A stretch of DNA of 64,000 bases. It comes from Flammeovirga pectinis (GTDB lineage Bacteria > Bacteroidota > Bacteroidia > Cytophagales > Flammeovirgaceae). The notes under the pieces were generated by a model. The model did no database searches. It was given only the letters and a program-made list of their open reading frames with translations, and was not told the DNA's origin. A program made the translations under genes and the position numbers. Below, piece by piece: positions 10,201-17,797 of the stretch; the stretch's first letter is position 1, and the number at the start of each line of letters is the position of its first letter. The stretch lies in assembly GCF_003970675.1 (NCBI RefSeq), contig NZ_CP034562.1:2976001-3040000 (forward strand), given 5' to 3'.

Positions 10201-10370
10201 ATAAGAAAGAATATAGTAATGATCAGTTCTTAAAACTATTGAACGATAATTATAAATCTGAGAAATCTAATCAAAGAACTGCAATACGTAGAGCTTTTAA
10301 TGATTGGATGGAAAACGAGTTAGTACAAACAGACGATGTATTAGTTCTTGGGTTTTCACCTAAAGGATAA
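7299..10370 (+). CDS. Multi-GAF sensor with C-terminal PP2C (SpoIIE-type) phosphatase domain
   Basis: A large cytoplasmic signalling protein, 1023 residues from the ATG at 7299. A TTG at 7185 would add 38 residues of no recognisable fold, so I prefer the ATG. A divergent N-terminal GAF domain (about 15-165) is followed by three clearly homologous GAF repeats (about 200-375, 395-560 and 600-765). Each repeat shares a GEKLP segment and an IxYxP..GxxTVQS core. Coiled coil separates the second and third repeats, and a helical linker (KEELQSTSQKITSSIKYAKQ) precedes the phosphatase domain. The phosphatase keeps metal-binding Asp residues in SGDFFWF, VDC, TDGYAQQ and TDDVLVLGF, but the usual TGHGVPGA motif reads NNNGVPGA. 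It probably dephosphorylates an anti-sigma-factor antagonist or similar target in response to ligands. No partner is adjacent. Confidence 0.85.
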   Translation: MKTGYLDQALSIYQNLTRELTFKGLSTKILSTVTSMSIVERASIIIKSGDDFVLKAYQVRTDNDVVFSESNRIAFDDDLPLGILSQIKESKSTVFVDVAKGNQTVSSDLYVKLNSPTYLNFIPLWNDDIIVGFLMLEQFQNLNSTPESIKFLQLLAPQMAILLQNAVALESYKKLSTAAVERKEEVTQKDPEEDNSSINKSDLKVLGDIGQIIATSHTIESMIQTVYQKINKLIDAQTLDIGIYNEEKGLLEFPSSYEDGEKLPFNTCAIKEGNRLATICFNESRIIHINNFDEEIRDIIPSYEVTAPRVGKKVKSIIYVPVIDKNKVIGVMTVQSGLENAYNPSDIYLVRNISSYIAIAIDNINLSKSSKEQEETHSLITKMNEEKLSKAYTTLKSLGEIGQDITSNLSIERISDTAYESLNSLIDAPLFSIGIYNKDRGVIEVSTNIEHGEKLPPKTILLTDNTKLSVQCFKTLKEIIINDVVSEYSTFIPNVKLPYDDVAKMPQSLIYLPLIGKEGTLGFITVQSYKPHAFLESDLNVLRNIAIYIGIALDNALTYEGLEEIVTDRTAELQQQKQEVEANRDEIQQSYKNVQLLSDIGVTLSSSLSVDGVIETVYKNVHSLMDATTFGIGIYKHRKQQIEFRGAMEKGEKLPFFIHEMSDKTKLSSIALIENKDIVISDITTEIYDYIDTNEEIKTIGEMPYSIIYLPLRTKEKLIGVITVQSFEKNSYSELQVNLLKNIAVLSAIAIDNAVSYEKIERQKEELQSTSQKITSSIKYAKQIQSAILPNRTVIRNLLPDSFIFHKPKDIVSGDFFWFHQEGNRTFIATVDCNNNGVPGAMMSIIGTSLFREIVEIQGIVSPDEIIELMNQRISIHLSPKTQEKENAIDISLCVIDKDANVMEFAGANTSLVRIANDKFYFIKGTPVSISSTSDNSTKFKKHTFDLNDDATYYMYTDGYAQQIGGEDKKEYSNDQFLKLLNDNYKSEKSNQRTAIRRAFNDWMENELVQTDDVLVLGFSPKG

Positions 10371-10384
10371 TAAAAAAATAAACG

Positions 10385-10423
10385 AAAAAAGCTCCTCAAA
10401 TTCAGGATTTGAGGAGCTTTTTG
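10385..10423. terminator. Bidirectional intrinsic terminator
   Basis: Arms GCTCCTCAAAT and ATTTGAGGAGC around a 5-base loop, with six As before and five or more Ts after. It serves the GAF-phosphatase gene on the left and metZ on the right. Confidence 0.9.
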
Positions 10424-10443
10424 GTTTTATATAACTTGGTTGA

Positions 10444-11619
10444 CTATGCTTCTAAAGCTTGTTTAATGTCTCCAATAATATCATCTAGATGTTCTAAACC
10501 TACAGAAATACGAATTAAACCTGGCGTAATTCCAACAGATAATCTTTCCTCTTCGCTCAATTTTGAGTGCGTTGTAGAAGCTGGGTGTGTAGCAATTGTA
10601 CGAGTATCTCCTAGGTTAGAAGATCTTGATATCATATTTAAACTATCCCAGAATTTCTTACCTGCTTCTACTCCACCTTTAATTTCAAAAGAAACAATTG
10701 CACCACCTAGACGCATTTGTTTTTTTGCTAAATCATATTGCGGGTGAGATTTTAAGAATGGATATTTCACCATTTGTACTTGTGGAAATCCTTCTAATGC
10801 TTTTGCCACTTTTAAAGCATTATCACAATGCTTATCCATACGAACAGCAAGTGTTTCTAATGACTTAGACAATATCCAACCATGGAAAGGAGATAAAGCC
10901 GGTCCTGTATGTCTTGACAAGAATTTAACTTCATTCATATGCTCCTTTGTACCAAGAATGGCTCCTGCCAATACTCTACCTTGTCCATCAATAAACTTAG
11001 TTGCAGAGTGTGTTACAATATGAGCACCCAATGCAATAGGATTTTGGATATACGGCGTAGCAAAGCAATTGTCAACATTAAGAATAACATTATGCTTATT
11101 TGCTATTTTAGCCAATGCTTCAATATCTATTAAATCGATAGCCGGGTTAGATGGCGTCTCAATAAATATCATTTTAGTATTTGGCTGAACTGCTTTATCA
11201 AAGCCCTCTAAATCATCAAAATCTACGTACGTATGAGAAACTCCCCAACGAGGTAGCAGTTGTGTTAAGATTTGATGAGTTGAACCAAATAATGATCTTG
11301 ATGCAACTACATGATCGCCGCTCTTTACAAAAGATGCAATACTTAAAAACATTGCAGACATACCCGACGATGTTGCAATTCCTGCTTCAGCACCCTCCAA
11401 CTGAACAAGTTTATCAATAAACTCGTCGTTATTAGGATTTGAATATCTTGAATAGATATTACCTTCTACTTCATCAGAAAATAATGCACTTGCATGGTCT
11501 GCATCTTCAAATGTGAAACTTGAAGTTGCATAAATTGGCACAGAATGTTCTCTGTTATGTGAACGCTCTGTCTGTGCTCTTACCGCAATGGTTTCAAATT
11601 TTTTATCCTCTTGGCTCAT
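10444..11619 (-). CDS. metZ: O-succinylhomoserine sulfhydrylase (Cys/Met metabolism PLP enzyme)
   Basis: A 391-residue Cys/Met-metabolism PLP enzyme that would make homocysteine directly from an acylated homoserine and sulfide in methionine synthesis. Family landmarks: YSRYSNPNNDEF near 56-67, SSGMSAM near 84-90, the PLP-binding Lys208 in HSATKFIDGQGR, and the C-terminal ATHPASTTHSKLSEEER segment. The FIDGQGRVLAG context after the lysine is typical of MetZ rather than of cystathionine lyases (usual pattern YLGGHSD). Exact acyl donor preference is inferred from the family. The 164-base gap upstream contains two inverted repeats that may be operators or RNA structures. A shared terminator lies just after the stop codon. 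Confidence 0.88.
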   Translation of the reverse strand: MSQEDKKFETIAVRAQTERSHNREHSVPIYATSSFTFEDADHASALFSDEVEGNIYSRYSNPNNDEFIDKLVQLEGAEAGIATSSGMSAMFLSIASFVKSGDHVVASRSLFGSTHQILTQLLPRWGVSHTYVDFDDLEGFDKAVQPNTKMIFIETPSNPAIDLIDIEALAKIANKHNVILNVDNCFATPYIQNPIALGAHIVTHSATKFIDGQGRVLAGAILGTKEHMNEVKFLSRHTGPALSPFHGWILSKSLETLAVRMDKHCDNALKVAKALEGFPQVQMVKYPFLKSHPQYDLAKKQMRLGGAIVSFEIKGGVEAGKKFWDSLNMISRSSNLGDTRTIATHPASTTHSKLSEEERLSVGITPGLIRISVGLEHLDDIIGDIKQALEA

Positions 11620-11648
11620 ACAGCTCTGTTAGTTTAATCTTATTATTA

Positions 11649-11670
11649 TTAATCAAACGAATTTGATTAA
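11649..11670. promoter_or_regulatory. Perfect inverted repeat upstream of metZ (candidate operator)
   Basis: Nine-base half-sites TTAATCAAA and TTTGATTAA around a CGAA centre, 30 bases before the metZ start codon. The size and symmetry suit a dimeric repressor. It could also form a small hairpin in the leader. No regulator gene is adjacent. Confidence 0.5.
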
Positions 11671-11678
11671 ACACAATC

Positions 11679-11724
11679 AATCTCAATATTAATAAATATC
11701 AGTCAATTAATTAATATCGAGATT
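11679..11724. repeat. Second inverted repeat in the metZ upstream region
   Basis: Fifteen-base arms at 11679-11693 and 11710-11724 match at 14 of 15 positions (AATCTCAATATTAAT against AATCTCGATATTAAT on the other strand), with a 16-base spacer. It could be an operator pair or a leader hairpin. It has no T-run, so it is not a normal terminator. Confidence 0.45.
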
Positions 11725-11783
11725 AATAAAGTTCAAAACTTTAACGTCTTTACTTCAACTTTATAAAATGTTGGTAAAGATAT

Positions 11784-12206
11784 CTATTTAACTATCTCAA
11801 AAGAATGTGTAATCTTTGCTGTAGATTTCACCATTTCAGCAACAGAACAGTACTTATCTACTGCTAAAGCAACAGCTCTTTCTGCTTTACCCTCGTTGAT
11901 ATCACCAAATAATTTAAAATGAACATTTACTGTTTCAAACGGAGAAGGAACTGCATCTCTTCTATCTCCTTCAACCGTAATTTTCACATCTTTAATTTCT
12001 TGACGTTGTTTCTTTAAAATATGAATCAAGTCGAAAACAGCACAACCGGCAACTCCTGTTAATACTAATTGCATAGGGCTAAACGCAGAGCCTAAACCCA
12101 TGCCATCCATTTTACCTTTACCTGCATCAATGTGTAATGTGTTACCTTCTTCTGAAGTTGCTTCGAAACGAACCCCTTCGTTTACTCTATTTAATTCGAT
12201 TTTCAT
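11784..12206 (-). CDS. OsmC/Ohr-family peroxiredoxin-like protein
   Basis: A 140-residue OsmC-fold protein. Members reduce organic or fatty-acid hydroperoxides with a pair of cysteines, and both are present here: Cys55 in GVAGCAVFDL and Cys120 in DKYCSVAEMV. The length and the SPMQLVLTGVAGC segment resemble the YhfA-type branch rather than Ohr, so the physiological substrate is uncertain. It is divergent from the rhodanese gene across an 87-base gap. Both being sulfur or redox proteins beside metZ suggests a loose sulfur/oxidant cluster, but they are not in one transcript. Confidence 0.88.
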   Translation of the reverse strand: MKIELNRVNEGVRFEATSEEGNTLHIDAGKGKMDGMGLGSAFSPMQLVLTGVAGCAVFDLIHILKKQRQEIKDVKITVEGDRRDAVPSPFETVNVHFKLFGDINEGKAERAVALAVDKYCSVAEMVKSTAKITHSFEIVK

Positions 12207-12293
12207 ACGTTTGAATGTTTTTTATTGCCAATAATTTGTTCTATACCCAAAGGTTTGATAAAATTACAAAATACAAACTAAATTCAACGTACT

Positions 12294-12605
12294 ATGAAAA
12301 GTATTACTGTAGAAGAATTAAAAGATTTACAAGATAGTGGCACAGACTTCCAATTAATTGATGTGCGTGAGGACTATGAATACGATGAAGCTAATCTTGG
12401 CGGAGTATTACTTCCTTTAGCGACTGTAATTGATGAAGCAGAAGCAAAAATCAGTAAAGACAAACGTGTAATTATTCACTGCCGCAGTGGAAAACGTTCT
12501 GCAAATGCTATTGCTGCATTAGAAGGAATGAAAGGTTACACAAACCTAGAAAACCTTGAAGGAGGAATTCTTGCATATATTGATGCTTTTGGTCTTGAGG
12601 ACTAA
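12294..12605 (+). CDS. Single-domain rhodanese-like protein
   Basis: A 103-residue single rhodanese domain without a signal peptide, hence cytoplasmic. The active loop is CRSGKRSA with the catalytic Cys63, which accepts a sulfane sulfur as a persulfide. LIDVREDYEYDEANLGG near 21-37 is the conserved CH2A-type segment of the fold. Small rhodaneses of this kind act as sulfur carriers or thiosulfate/persulfide transferases. The precise donor and acceptor are unknown. The transcript is closed by the hairpin at 12657-12699. Confidence 0.9.
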   Translation: MKSITVEELKDLQDSGTDFQLIDVREDYEYDEANLGGVLLPLATVIDEAEAKISKDKRVIIHCRSGKRSANAIAALEGMKGYTNLENLEGGILAYIDAFGLED

Positions 12606-12656
12606 TCGTATGAAAACACCACTTTTTTAACGATATTTGCATTGTTGAAAAAAATG

Positions 12657-12699
12657 AAGCCGATTTGTAATTTCAATTACAGATCGGTTTTCTCTTTTT
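12657..12699 (+). terminator. Terminator after the rhodanese gene
   Basis: Thirteen-base arms (12659-12671 and 12676-12688) around a TTCA loop, paired throughout if two G-U wobbles are counted, then TTTTCTCTTTTT. A GATATTTG box at 12632-12639 lies before it, so it could also attenuate the acetyltransferase gene. It lies upstream of that gene's chosen start. Confidence 0.75.
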
Positions 12700-12728
12700 C
12701 AGGTATTAAACCCTATAATAATCAAGAA

Positions 12729-13175
12729 ATGTCAGATACATTATCAATCGTTATTTTTCAAGGAATAGAATCTGATTGGTGGCCAGCGGTTATGCAGATT
12801 CGTAAAGAAGTATTTGTTGACGAACAAGAAATTGACCTATCTTTAGAATTTGATGATTTAGAACCTAAAGCTCACCACCTTTTGGTATTAGATGATGGAA
12901 GACCAGCAGGTACTTGTCGTTTTTACACAACAGAAGAAGGTTATAAACTAGGTCGTTTTGCTGTTTCTAAAGATTTTAGAGGAGAAGGAATTGGCAATGC
13001 TTTATTACAGGCTAGTTTATCTGAAATTGAAGAAATTGCTCCAGAAGGAACACGTGTTTACCTTCATGCTCAATCATATATAACAAAATTTTACGCTGAA
13101 GAAGGTTTTGAAGTAAAAGGTGATGAATTTATGGAAGATGGCATTCCACATGTTGTAATGGAAATGGCAATTTAA
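12729..13175 (+). CDS. GNAT-family N-acetyltransferase
   Basis: A 148-residue GNAT acetyltransferase. The acetyl-CoA binding motif A is plain in LGRFAVSKDFRGEGIGNALL, with the RGEGIG pyrophosphate loop. The start of the fold, IRKEVFVDEQEID, and the ending VYLHAQSYITKFYAEEGF are typical of the ElaA/YjcF-type group. The acceptor amine is unknown. I start at the ATG at 12729 (MSDTLSIVIF) because a longer frame from a TTG at 12642 would translate straight through the terminator hairpin and adds nothing conserved. Confidence 0.87.
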   Translation: MSDTLSIVIFQGIESDWWPAVMQIRKEVFVDEQEIDLSLEFDDLEPKAHHLLVLDDGRPAGTCRFYTTEEGYKLGRFAVSKDFRGEGIGNALLQASLSEIEEIAPEGTRVYLHAQSYITKFYAEEGFEVKGDEFMEDGIPHVVMEMAI

Positions 13176-13197
13176 TTGCACCTTTTTATACTAAAGG

Positions 13198-13234
13198 ATA
13201 GTCTTTTTATTTTAAATAGGAAGACTATTTTTTA
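13198..13234 (+). terminator. Terminator of the acetyltransferase gene
   Basis: Arms ATAGTCTT and AAGACTAT with a 15-base loop, then six Ts. It lies between this gene and the converging AraC-type gene. Confidence 0.7.
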
Positions 13235-13237
13235 TGA

Positions 13238-14188
13238 TTAATCATTTTGGTTTTTCTTAAATTCTTTAGGAGTGTACCCATAATACTTTTTAAAAACAGC
13301 TGTAAAATGACTAGACGTTGAAAAACCCAAGTCCATAGCAATCATGGCTTGTGTTTTGTCTCCTTTTAAAAGTAATTTCTTAGACTCCTCTAACCTTATT
13401 TGTTGCTGAAATTGATAAATAGGTACTTCAAAGAAAGTCTTAAACAACAACCTCAATCTACTTACGCTCATACCAGATTCCTTGGCTAAAAACTCAATCG
13501 GTATATCTGCTCCTTTCTTATCTATTATCAGTTGTCTAGCATGAAAGAGGGCATTCATATTTAATGACGAATCATCGTTATCAATAGAATTTACAGATAG
13601 CTTAGACATTGTTAAAGTGATGAGATAATTAGCGCAATGCTCCATTAGTTCTTTACCATAAATGGGATCATCAATTTCAAACATTCTTAATAATGTACCC
13701 AACATTACAGGGTCTAGACTATCGAATTGAGTAAATGATTTTTCCTTTTCAATACTCTTTTTTAGGCTCTCTGATTTATTTACTAACCTAAAAAAATTTT
13801 CTTCGCTTACTTTTAGAAGTAATAACTTTAAGGGTACTTTGGCAGGTTGAAACCAATTTAAACTCTTCTTATCATTAGAAACTACTACCCCTCGAAGATC
13901 TATTCTTCTTTCTAAATCAAATGCTATATATTTTGATGCATTTACCTCTTGCTGTCCAAAAAGAAAGTTAACATACTCACTGTCATTAACTAAGTTCTTA
14001 CCTAAATCTGAAAGATCATTATGTAGAAAAACATCAAATTTCAGTAAATATAAATCATCTGAAAAAACTTCACCTTTAATAGAACCACTTGCAATATCAT
14101 TATTAAATGAGACACAATTATTTTCGATTGATCCATTAAAAGTAGTTGACCAATAGGATAATGTTTCTTGTAATTTTGGTTGTGGCAT
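13238..14188 (-). CDS. AraC-family transcriptional regulator
   Basis: A 316-residue regulator. The C-terminal ~95 residues form the double helix-turn-helix of AraC proteins: the first from IPIEFLAKESGMSVSRLRLLF, the second from QAMIAMDLGFSTSSHFTAVF, ending in the YYGYTPKEFKK signature. The N-terminal ~200 residues are not a recognisable cupin by eye and may bind an effector. The target is unknown. It stands alone, converging on the acetyltransferase gene. Confidence 0.85.
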   Translation of the reverse strand: MPQPKLQETLSYWSTTFNGSIENNCVSFNNDIASGSIKGEVFSDDLYLLKFDVFLHNDLSDLGKNLVNDSEYVNFLFGQQEVNASKYIAFDLERRIDLRGVVVSNDKKSLNWFQPAKVPLKLLLLKVSEENFFRLVNKSESLKKSIEKEKSFTQFDSLDPVMLGTLLRMFEIDDPIYGKELMEHCANYLITLTMSKLSVNSIDNDDSSLNMNALFHARQLIIDKKGADIPIEFLAKESGMSVSRLRLLFKTFFEVPIYQFQQQIRLEESKKLLLKGDKTQAMIAMDLGFSTSSHFTAVFKKYYGYTPKEFKKNQND

Positions 14189-14223
14189 ATCAAAAAAAGT
14201 AAAATATTTCGTTTCTTGAAACT

Positions 14224-14263
14224 AAAAGAAGTCTTGCATTTTTACAATACAAGACTTCCTTTT
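14224..14263 (-). terminator. Terminator of ndk
   Basis: Arms GAAGTCTTG and CAAGACTTC with a 13-base loop. On the minus strand the stem is followed by TTTTAG, and on the plus strand by CTTTTT. Confidence 0.75.
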
Positions 14264-14280
14264 TCAATTAAATATATGAT

Positions 14281-14760
14281 TTATTTTCCCCATCCGAAGA
14301 AACAGTGACCATCTTGGTTATATCTCTCGCTAAATGAGAAAAAGAAAGAAGCTTCTTCTGCTGCATTTTCATCAGAGTCTGAACCGTGAACTACATTTCT
14401 ATCTGTAGATTTAGCAAAACGCTTACGGATTGTACCTTCTTCTGCCTTTGTTGGGTCTGTAGCACCAATCAATTTACGGTAATCTTTTACTGCATTGTCT
14501 TTTTCTAAAACTGCTGCAATTACAGGCCCTGAAGTCATGTAATTTACAACATCACGGTAGAAAGGTTGTTCTGCTAAATGACGGTAAAACATTTCAGCTT
14601 GTTTTGTACGTAATCGAATCATTTTCATGGCTTGAATACGGAAACCTGCTTCATGAATCATTGTCAAAATTTCACCAATATTATCTTGGTTTTCTTCGCC
14701 AGGCTTTATCATTGTAAATGTAAATGAGCCTTTTGGGGGTGCAAAATTATCTTGGAACAT
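14281..14760 (-). CDS. ndk: Nucleoside diphosphate kinase
   Basis: Transfers the gamma-phosphate of ATP to nucleoside diphosphates through a phosphohistidine. The active His125 sits in NVVHGSDSDENAAEEASFFF as expected, with the neighbouring EGTIRKRFA segment. At 159 residues it is longer than the usual ~140, because of an N-terminal extension and a C-terminal tail (SERYNQDGHCFFGWGK). The usual KPDAV after the first strand reads KPGEENQDN, so the conserved Asp is replaced and a few residues are inserted, while the Lys19 is kept. The gene has its own promoter about 100 bases upstream. Confidence 0.93.
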   Translation of the reverse strand: MFQDNFAPPKGSFTFTMIKPGEENQDNIGEILTMIHEAGFRIQAMKMIRLRTKQAEMFYRHLAEQPFYRDVVNYMTSGPVIAAVLEKDNAVKDYRKLIGATDPTKAEEGTIRKRFAKSTDRNVVHGSDSDENAAEEASFFFSFSERYNQDGHCFFGWGK

Positions 14761-14859
14761 TGTGTTTTGTGTTTAGTGTTATTATTTTTTTGGCTGTTGA
14801 CAGTAATATTTTTTGCATCACAATTAATGTGCTACTCTATCTCTGTTCGTTTGGTATAA

Positions 14860-14890
14860 CAAACATATAGTAATTAAGGGTATATATCAA
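14860..14890 (-). promoter_or_regulatory. Promoter of ndk
   Basis: Read on the minus strand: TTG, 20 bases, TATGTTTG, a match to the Bacteroidota TTG/TAnnTTTG promoter. The leader before the ATG is about 95 bases. The upstream element touches the terminator of the ABC exporter. Confidence 0.7.
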
Positions 14891-14898
14891 GTAAAAAG

Positions 14899-14939
14899 AA
14901 AGGTTAGATATAAAACTGAAAGTCCTATATCTAACCTTT
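14899..14939 (-). terminator. Terminator of the ABC exporter gene
   Basis: Perfect 14-base arms (AAAGGTTAGATATA and its complement) with a 13-base loop. On the minus strand the stem is followed by CTTTTTAC. Confidence 0.85.
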
Positions 14940-14978
14940 ATATTTTTCAATCCTTTTAAAAGGGATTTTTAGTCTATT

Positions 14979-16760
14979 CTAAAACTCTTGCAACTGAATA
15001 AGTTTTGCATAAGAACCATCAGAATCAGCGATTAAGTCATCGTGTTTACCAATTTCCTTCACAGTACCTTCTTCTAATACAGCAATTTTATCTGCGTTAC
15101 GAATTGTAGATAATCTATGTGCGATTATTAAACTCGTTCTGCCTTCCATTAGCGTTTCTAAGGCTTCTTGAACTTGTTTTTCTGATTCAATATCTAAAGC
15201 AGAAGTTGCTTCGTCTAGAATTAATATTGCAGGGTCTTTTAAAATAGCTCTTGCAATAGCAATTCTCTGACGTTGTCCACCAGACAATTTAACTCCTCTT
15301 TCTCCAACAAGCGTTTCAAACCTTTCTGGGAAGCTTTCTATAAATTCTAAAGCATTTGCTTTTTTAGCTGCCTCTATAATTTCTTGCTGAGACGCTTCTG
15401 GTTTACCATAAGCAATATTCTCTGCAATTGTACCTCCAAATAGTAATACCTCTTGAGGAACAACACCTACATGCTTTCTATAACCAATTAGGTTAAAGTC
15501 TTTAGATGATTTTCCATCAATAATAATATCTCCGCTATTAATATCGTAGAAACGTTGTAATAAATGGGCTATAGTAGATTTACCACCACCTGACTTACCT
15601 ACTAATGCTACTTTTTCCCCCTTCTTTATTTCAAGGTTTACACCTTTTAATACTTCAAGTTCGCTACGAGTTGGATAAGCAAAACGAACATCTTTTAAAG
15701 TAATATTTCCATCTAAACGAGGAATTTCTTCTTTATTAATTTCATGTTCTGTTTCTGCTTCAAGAATTTCTTGTACTCTTTCTGTAGCTCCTACTGCTTT
15801 TTGGATAGCACCATAAATGTCGCCTAGACCACCAATAGAACCACCAATAAACATTGTATAAAGTACAAAAGAAGTAAGATCTCCTACACTTATAGAACCT
15901 TGTGATACTAAGTAACTACCGTACCATAATACACCAACAATACCACCAAATAAAACAAAGATGATAAATGATATAAATGCTCCTTTAAAAGTTGCAGATT
16001 TTAAAGCTATTCCAACCACCTTGTCTAAAGATGAAGAGTAACGCTTTACTTCATAATCTTCATTGGCAAATGTTTTAACAGTACCAATAGATTGCAATGT
16101 TTCTTCTACTACAATATTTGCTTTTGCTAAAGCATCTTGAGTCCCTTTCGATAACTTTCTGATAAACTTACCAAATACAATTGCAACAACAATTAATAAT
16201 GGGAAAGTTACGATCATGAATAAAGTTAACTTAGGGTTTGTTGCAAATAAAATAGCAACGCCCAAAACTAATGTAGCTACCTGACGAATTAATTCTGCTA
16301 ATGTAGTAGAGAATGTATCCTGAAGTACAGCAACATCTGCTGTAATTCTACTAAATAATTCACCAGATCTATTTTTATCATAAAATGACATTGGTAACGA
16401 CATAAACTTTCTATAAAGTTCACGACGTAAATCTGCCATTGCATTTTCATTCACTACTGCAAAGAAGTAAACTCTTGCAAAAGAAAAAATACTTTGGACT
16501 AAAAGCACTCCCATTAATGCCAACCCAACGTGAGTTAAGTCAGATAACCATGGAATTTTACTTTGTCCTTGTGCTGTATCTATTAAGCTACCTGTTAAAT
16601 AAGGAAAAGCTAACAACACTGTACTAGAAAAGAATAAACTGATTAAACCCAGCGTAAAACTTCCCTTGTATGGAGCCATGAAACGAAAGATACCTTTCAG
16701 TTTTTGCATGCTCCCTTTATCTAAACGCGGCTTCTTCTCACCGGAGTCTTTTCGCGCCAT
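14979..16760 (-). CDS. ABC exporter half-transporter (MsbA/multidrug type)
   Basis: A fused membrane plus ATPase half-transporter that would work as a homodimer in the inner membrane. Six transmembrane helices lie within the first ~320 residues, with the SRITADVAVLQD coupling region. The nucleotide-binding domain has Walker A GKSGGGKST, Q-loop VPQEVLLFGG, signature LSGGQRQRIAIARA, Walker B ILILDEATSALD and H-loop IIAHRLST. Substrate, lipid or drug, cannot be told. I use the ATG at 16760 (593 residues). A TTG at 16778 adds six residues but overlaps a promoter-like TACGTTTTG. No second half-transporter is adjacent. Confidence 0.92.
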   Translation of the reverse strand: MARKDSGEKKPRLDKGSMQKLKGIFRFMAPYKGSFTLGLISLFFSSTVLLAFPYLTGSLIDTAQGQSKIPWLSDLTHVGLALMGVLLVQSIFSFARVYFFAVVNENAMADLRRELYRKFMSLPMSFYDKNRSGELFSRITADVAVLQDTFSTTLAELIRQVATLVLGVAILFATNPKLTLFMIVTFPLLIVVAIVFGKFIRKLSKGTQDALAKANIVVEETLQSIGTVKTFANEDYEVKRYSSSLDKVVGIALKSATFKGAFISFIIFVLFGGIVGVLWYGSYLVSQGSISVGDLTSFVLYTMFIGGSIGGLGDIYGAIQKAVGATERVQEILEAETEHEINKEEIPRLDGNITLKDVRFAYPTRSELEVLKGVNLEIKKGEKVALVGKSGGGKSTIAHLLQRFYDINSGDIIIDGKSSKDFNLIGYRKHVGVVPQEVLLFGGTIAENIAYGKPEASQQEIIEAAKKANALEFIESFPERFETLVGERGVKLSGGQRQRIAIARAILKDPAILILDEATSALDIESEKQVQEALETLMEGRTSLIIAHRLSTIRNADKIAVLEEGTVKEIGKHDDLIADSDGSYAKLIQLQEF

Positions 16761-16879
16761 ATTTCTAAATATTCCCAAAACGTATTAATAACAAAAATCC
16801 AACTGCAAAAGAACATATTTTTATTCTTTTAAGCGTCTTAATTTGGAGATAAAATGCAAATTTCTCAGTATTTAATCAC

Positions 16880-16914
16880 AAAAAAGCCATGAAAATAGAT
16901 TTTCATGGCTTTTT
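16880..16914. terminator. Terminator of the nrf/ccs operon
   Basis: Perfect 10-base arms GCCATGAAAA and TTTTCATGGC around a 4-base loop, flanked by an A-run and a T-run. It separates ccsA from the ABC exporter gene, both read on the minus strand. Confidence 0.9.
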
Positions 16915-16949
16915 GAGGTCAAACATCATTGTTTAACTTAAATATTTTT

Positions 16950-17762
16950 CTATTGTGTGTAGGTATGAACACTTTGCTGTGCCGATGGTAAGTAATTTAC
17001 TCCAAACCAACAGATCAATAAAATTCCAAATGATAAAGCCAATGCCCATAATGGTTTTTTGACTGCATCAGGATGTCTATATCTTAAATGAACATACGTT
17101 AAATAACTTAACCAAGTTAAGAATGCCCAAGTTTCTTTTGGATCCCATGTCCAATAATGCCCCCAAGCTTCTTTTGCCCATAAAGCACCAAATAATAAAC
17201 CGAAAGTCAAGAAACCTAACCCTATATAAGCCAGGTTATTAGCCATATCTAATGTTTCTTGTACTAGTTGATTTTTACTATGCTGATACAAACCATGAAA
17301 CGCTACCAAAGAAGAGGCTGCTAACAAAGCATATGCAAAAATATAAACAACCACGTGAGGGACAAACCAAGGGCTTTGTAATGCAGGCATTAATGCCTTA
17401 TTGTACGTATCAGGATTTGATAAAGTAATTAATAAAAACAGAGAAGCCATAGCTAAACTATAGCCTACAAACCATTTATATCGCCACCTTAAATAAGCAA
17501 TAAGTCCTACTGCAGATAAAAAGAAACCATACCATAATCTAGTTTCACCTAAAGTTCTTAAAGGAGGTCGTTCTAAAGAAATCCACAATATTGTTATAAA
17601 TGCACCTATCGTTATTACTCCTCCAAGAGCAACAAGTAAGGCGGTTGTTTCTTTAGATGATTTTTTTTCACTTTTAAATAACAAGAAACCAGCAATACAC
17701 CATAAGATAATTGCTCCAACTGAAAAATATGGGAATGTAACCCAAGTATCAAAATGTGTCAT
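16950..17762 (-). CDS. ccsA: Cytochrome c biogenesis protein CcsA/ResC (heme handling)
   Basis: A 270-residue inner-membrane protein of the HemeHandling family. With ResB it exports heme and attaches it to apocytochrome c in system II. The tryptophan-rich WGHYWTWDPKE lies at 200-210, flanked by external histidines His136 (VPHVVVY) and His266 near the C-terminus. About eight membrane spans are visible. It is the last gene of nrfH-nrfA-resB-ccsA and probably serves the multi-heme nitrite reductase, including perhaps its unusual CWTCK site. Confidence 0.93.
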   Translation of the reverse strand: MTHFDTWVTFPYFSVGAIILWCIAGFLLFKSEKKSSKETTALLVALGGVITIGAFITILWISLERPPLRTLGETRLWYGFFLSAVGLIAYLRWRYKWFVGYSLAMASLFLLITLSNPDTYNKALMPALQSPWFVPHVVVYIFAYALLAASSLVAFHGLYQHSKNQLVQETLDMANNLAYIGLGFLTFGLLFGALWAKEAWGHYWTWDPKETWAFLTWLSYLTYVHLRYRHPDAVKKPLWALALSFGILLICWFGVNYLPSAQQSVHTYTQ

Positions 17763-17797
17763 AACACGAATATTTTTTCTGAAAGTAACTACTTAAA

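Noticed and set aside
11620-11783. SAM riboswitch before metZ
   Set aside because: The spacer is short, very AT-rich and lacks the conserved core; the dyads fit protein operators better.
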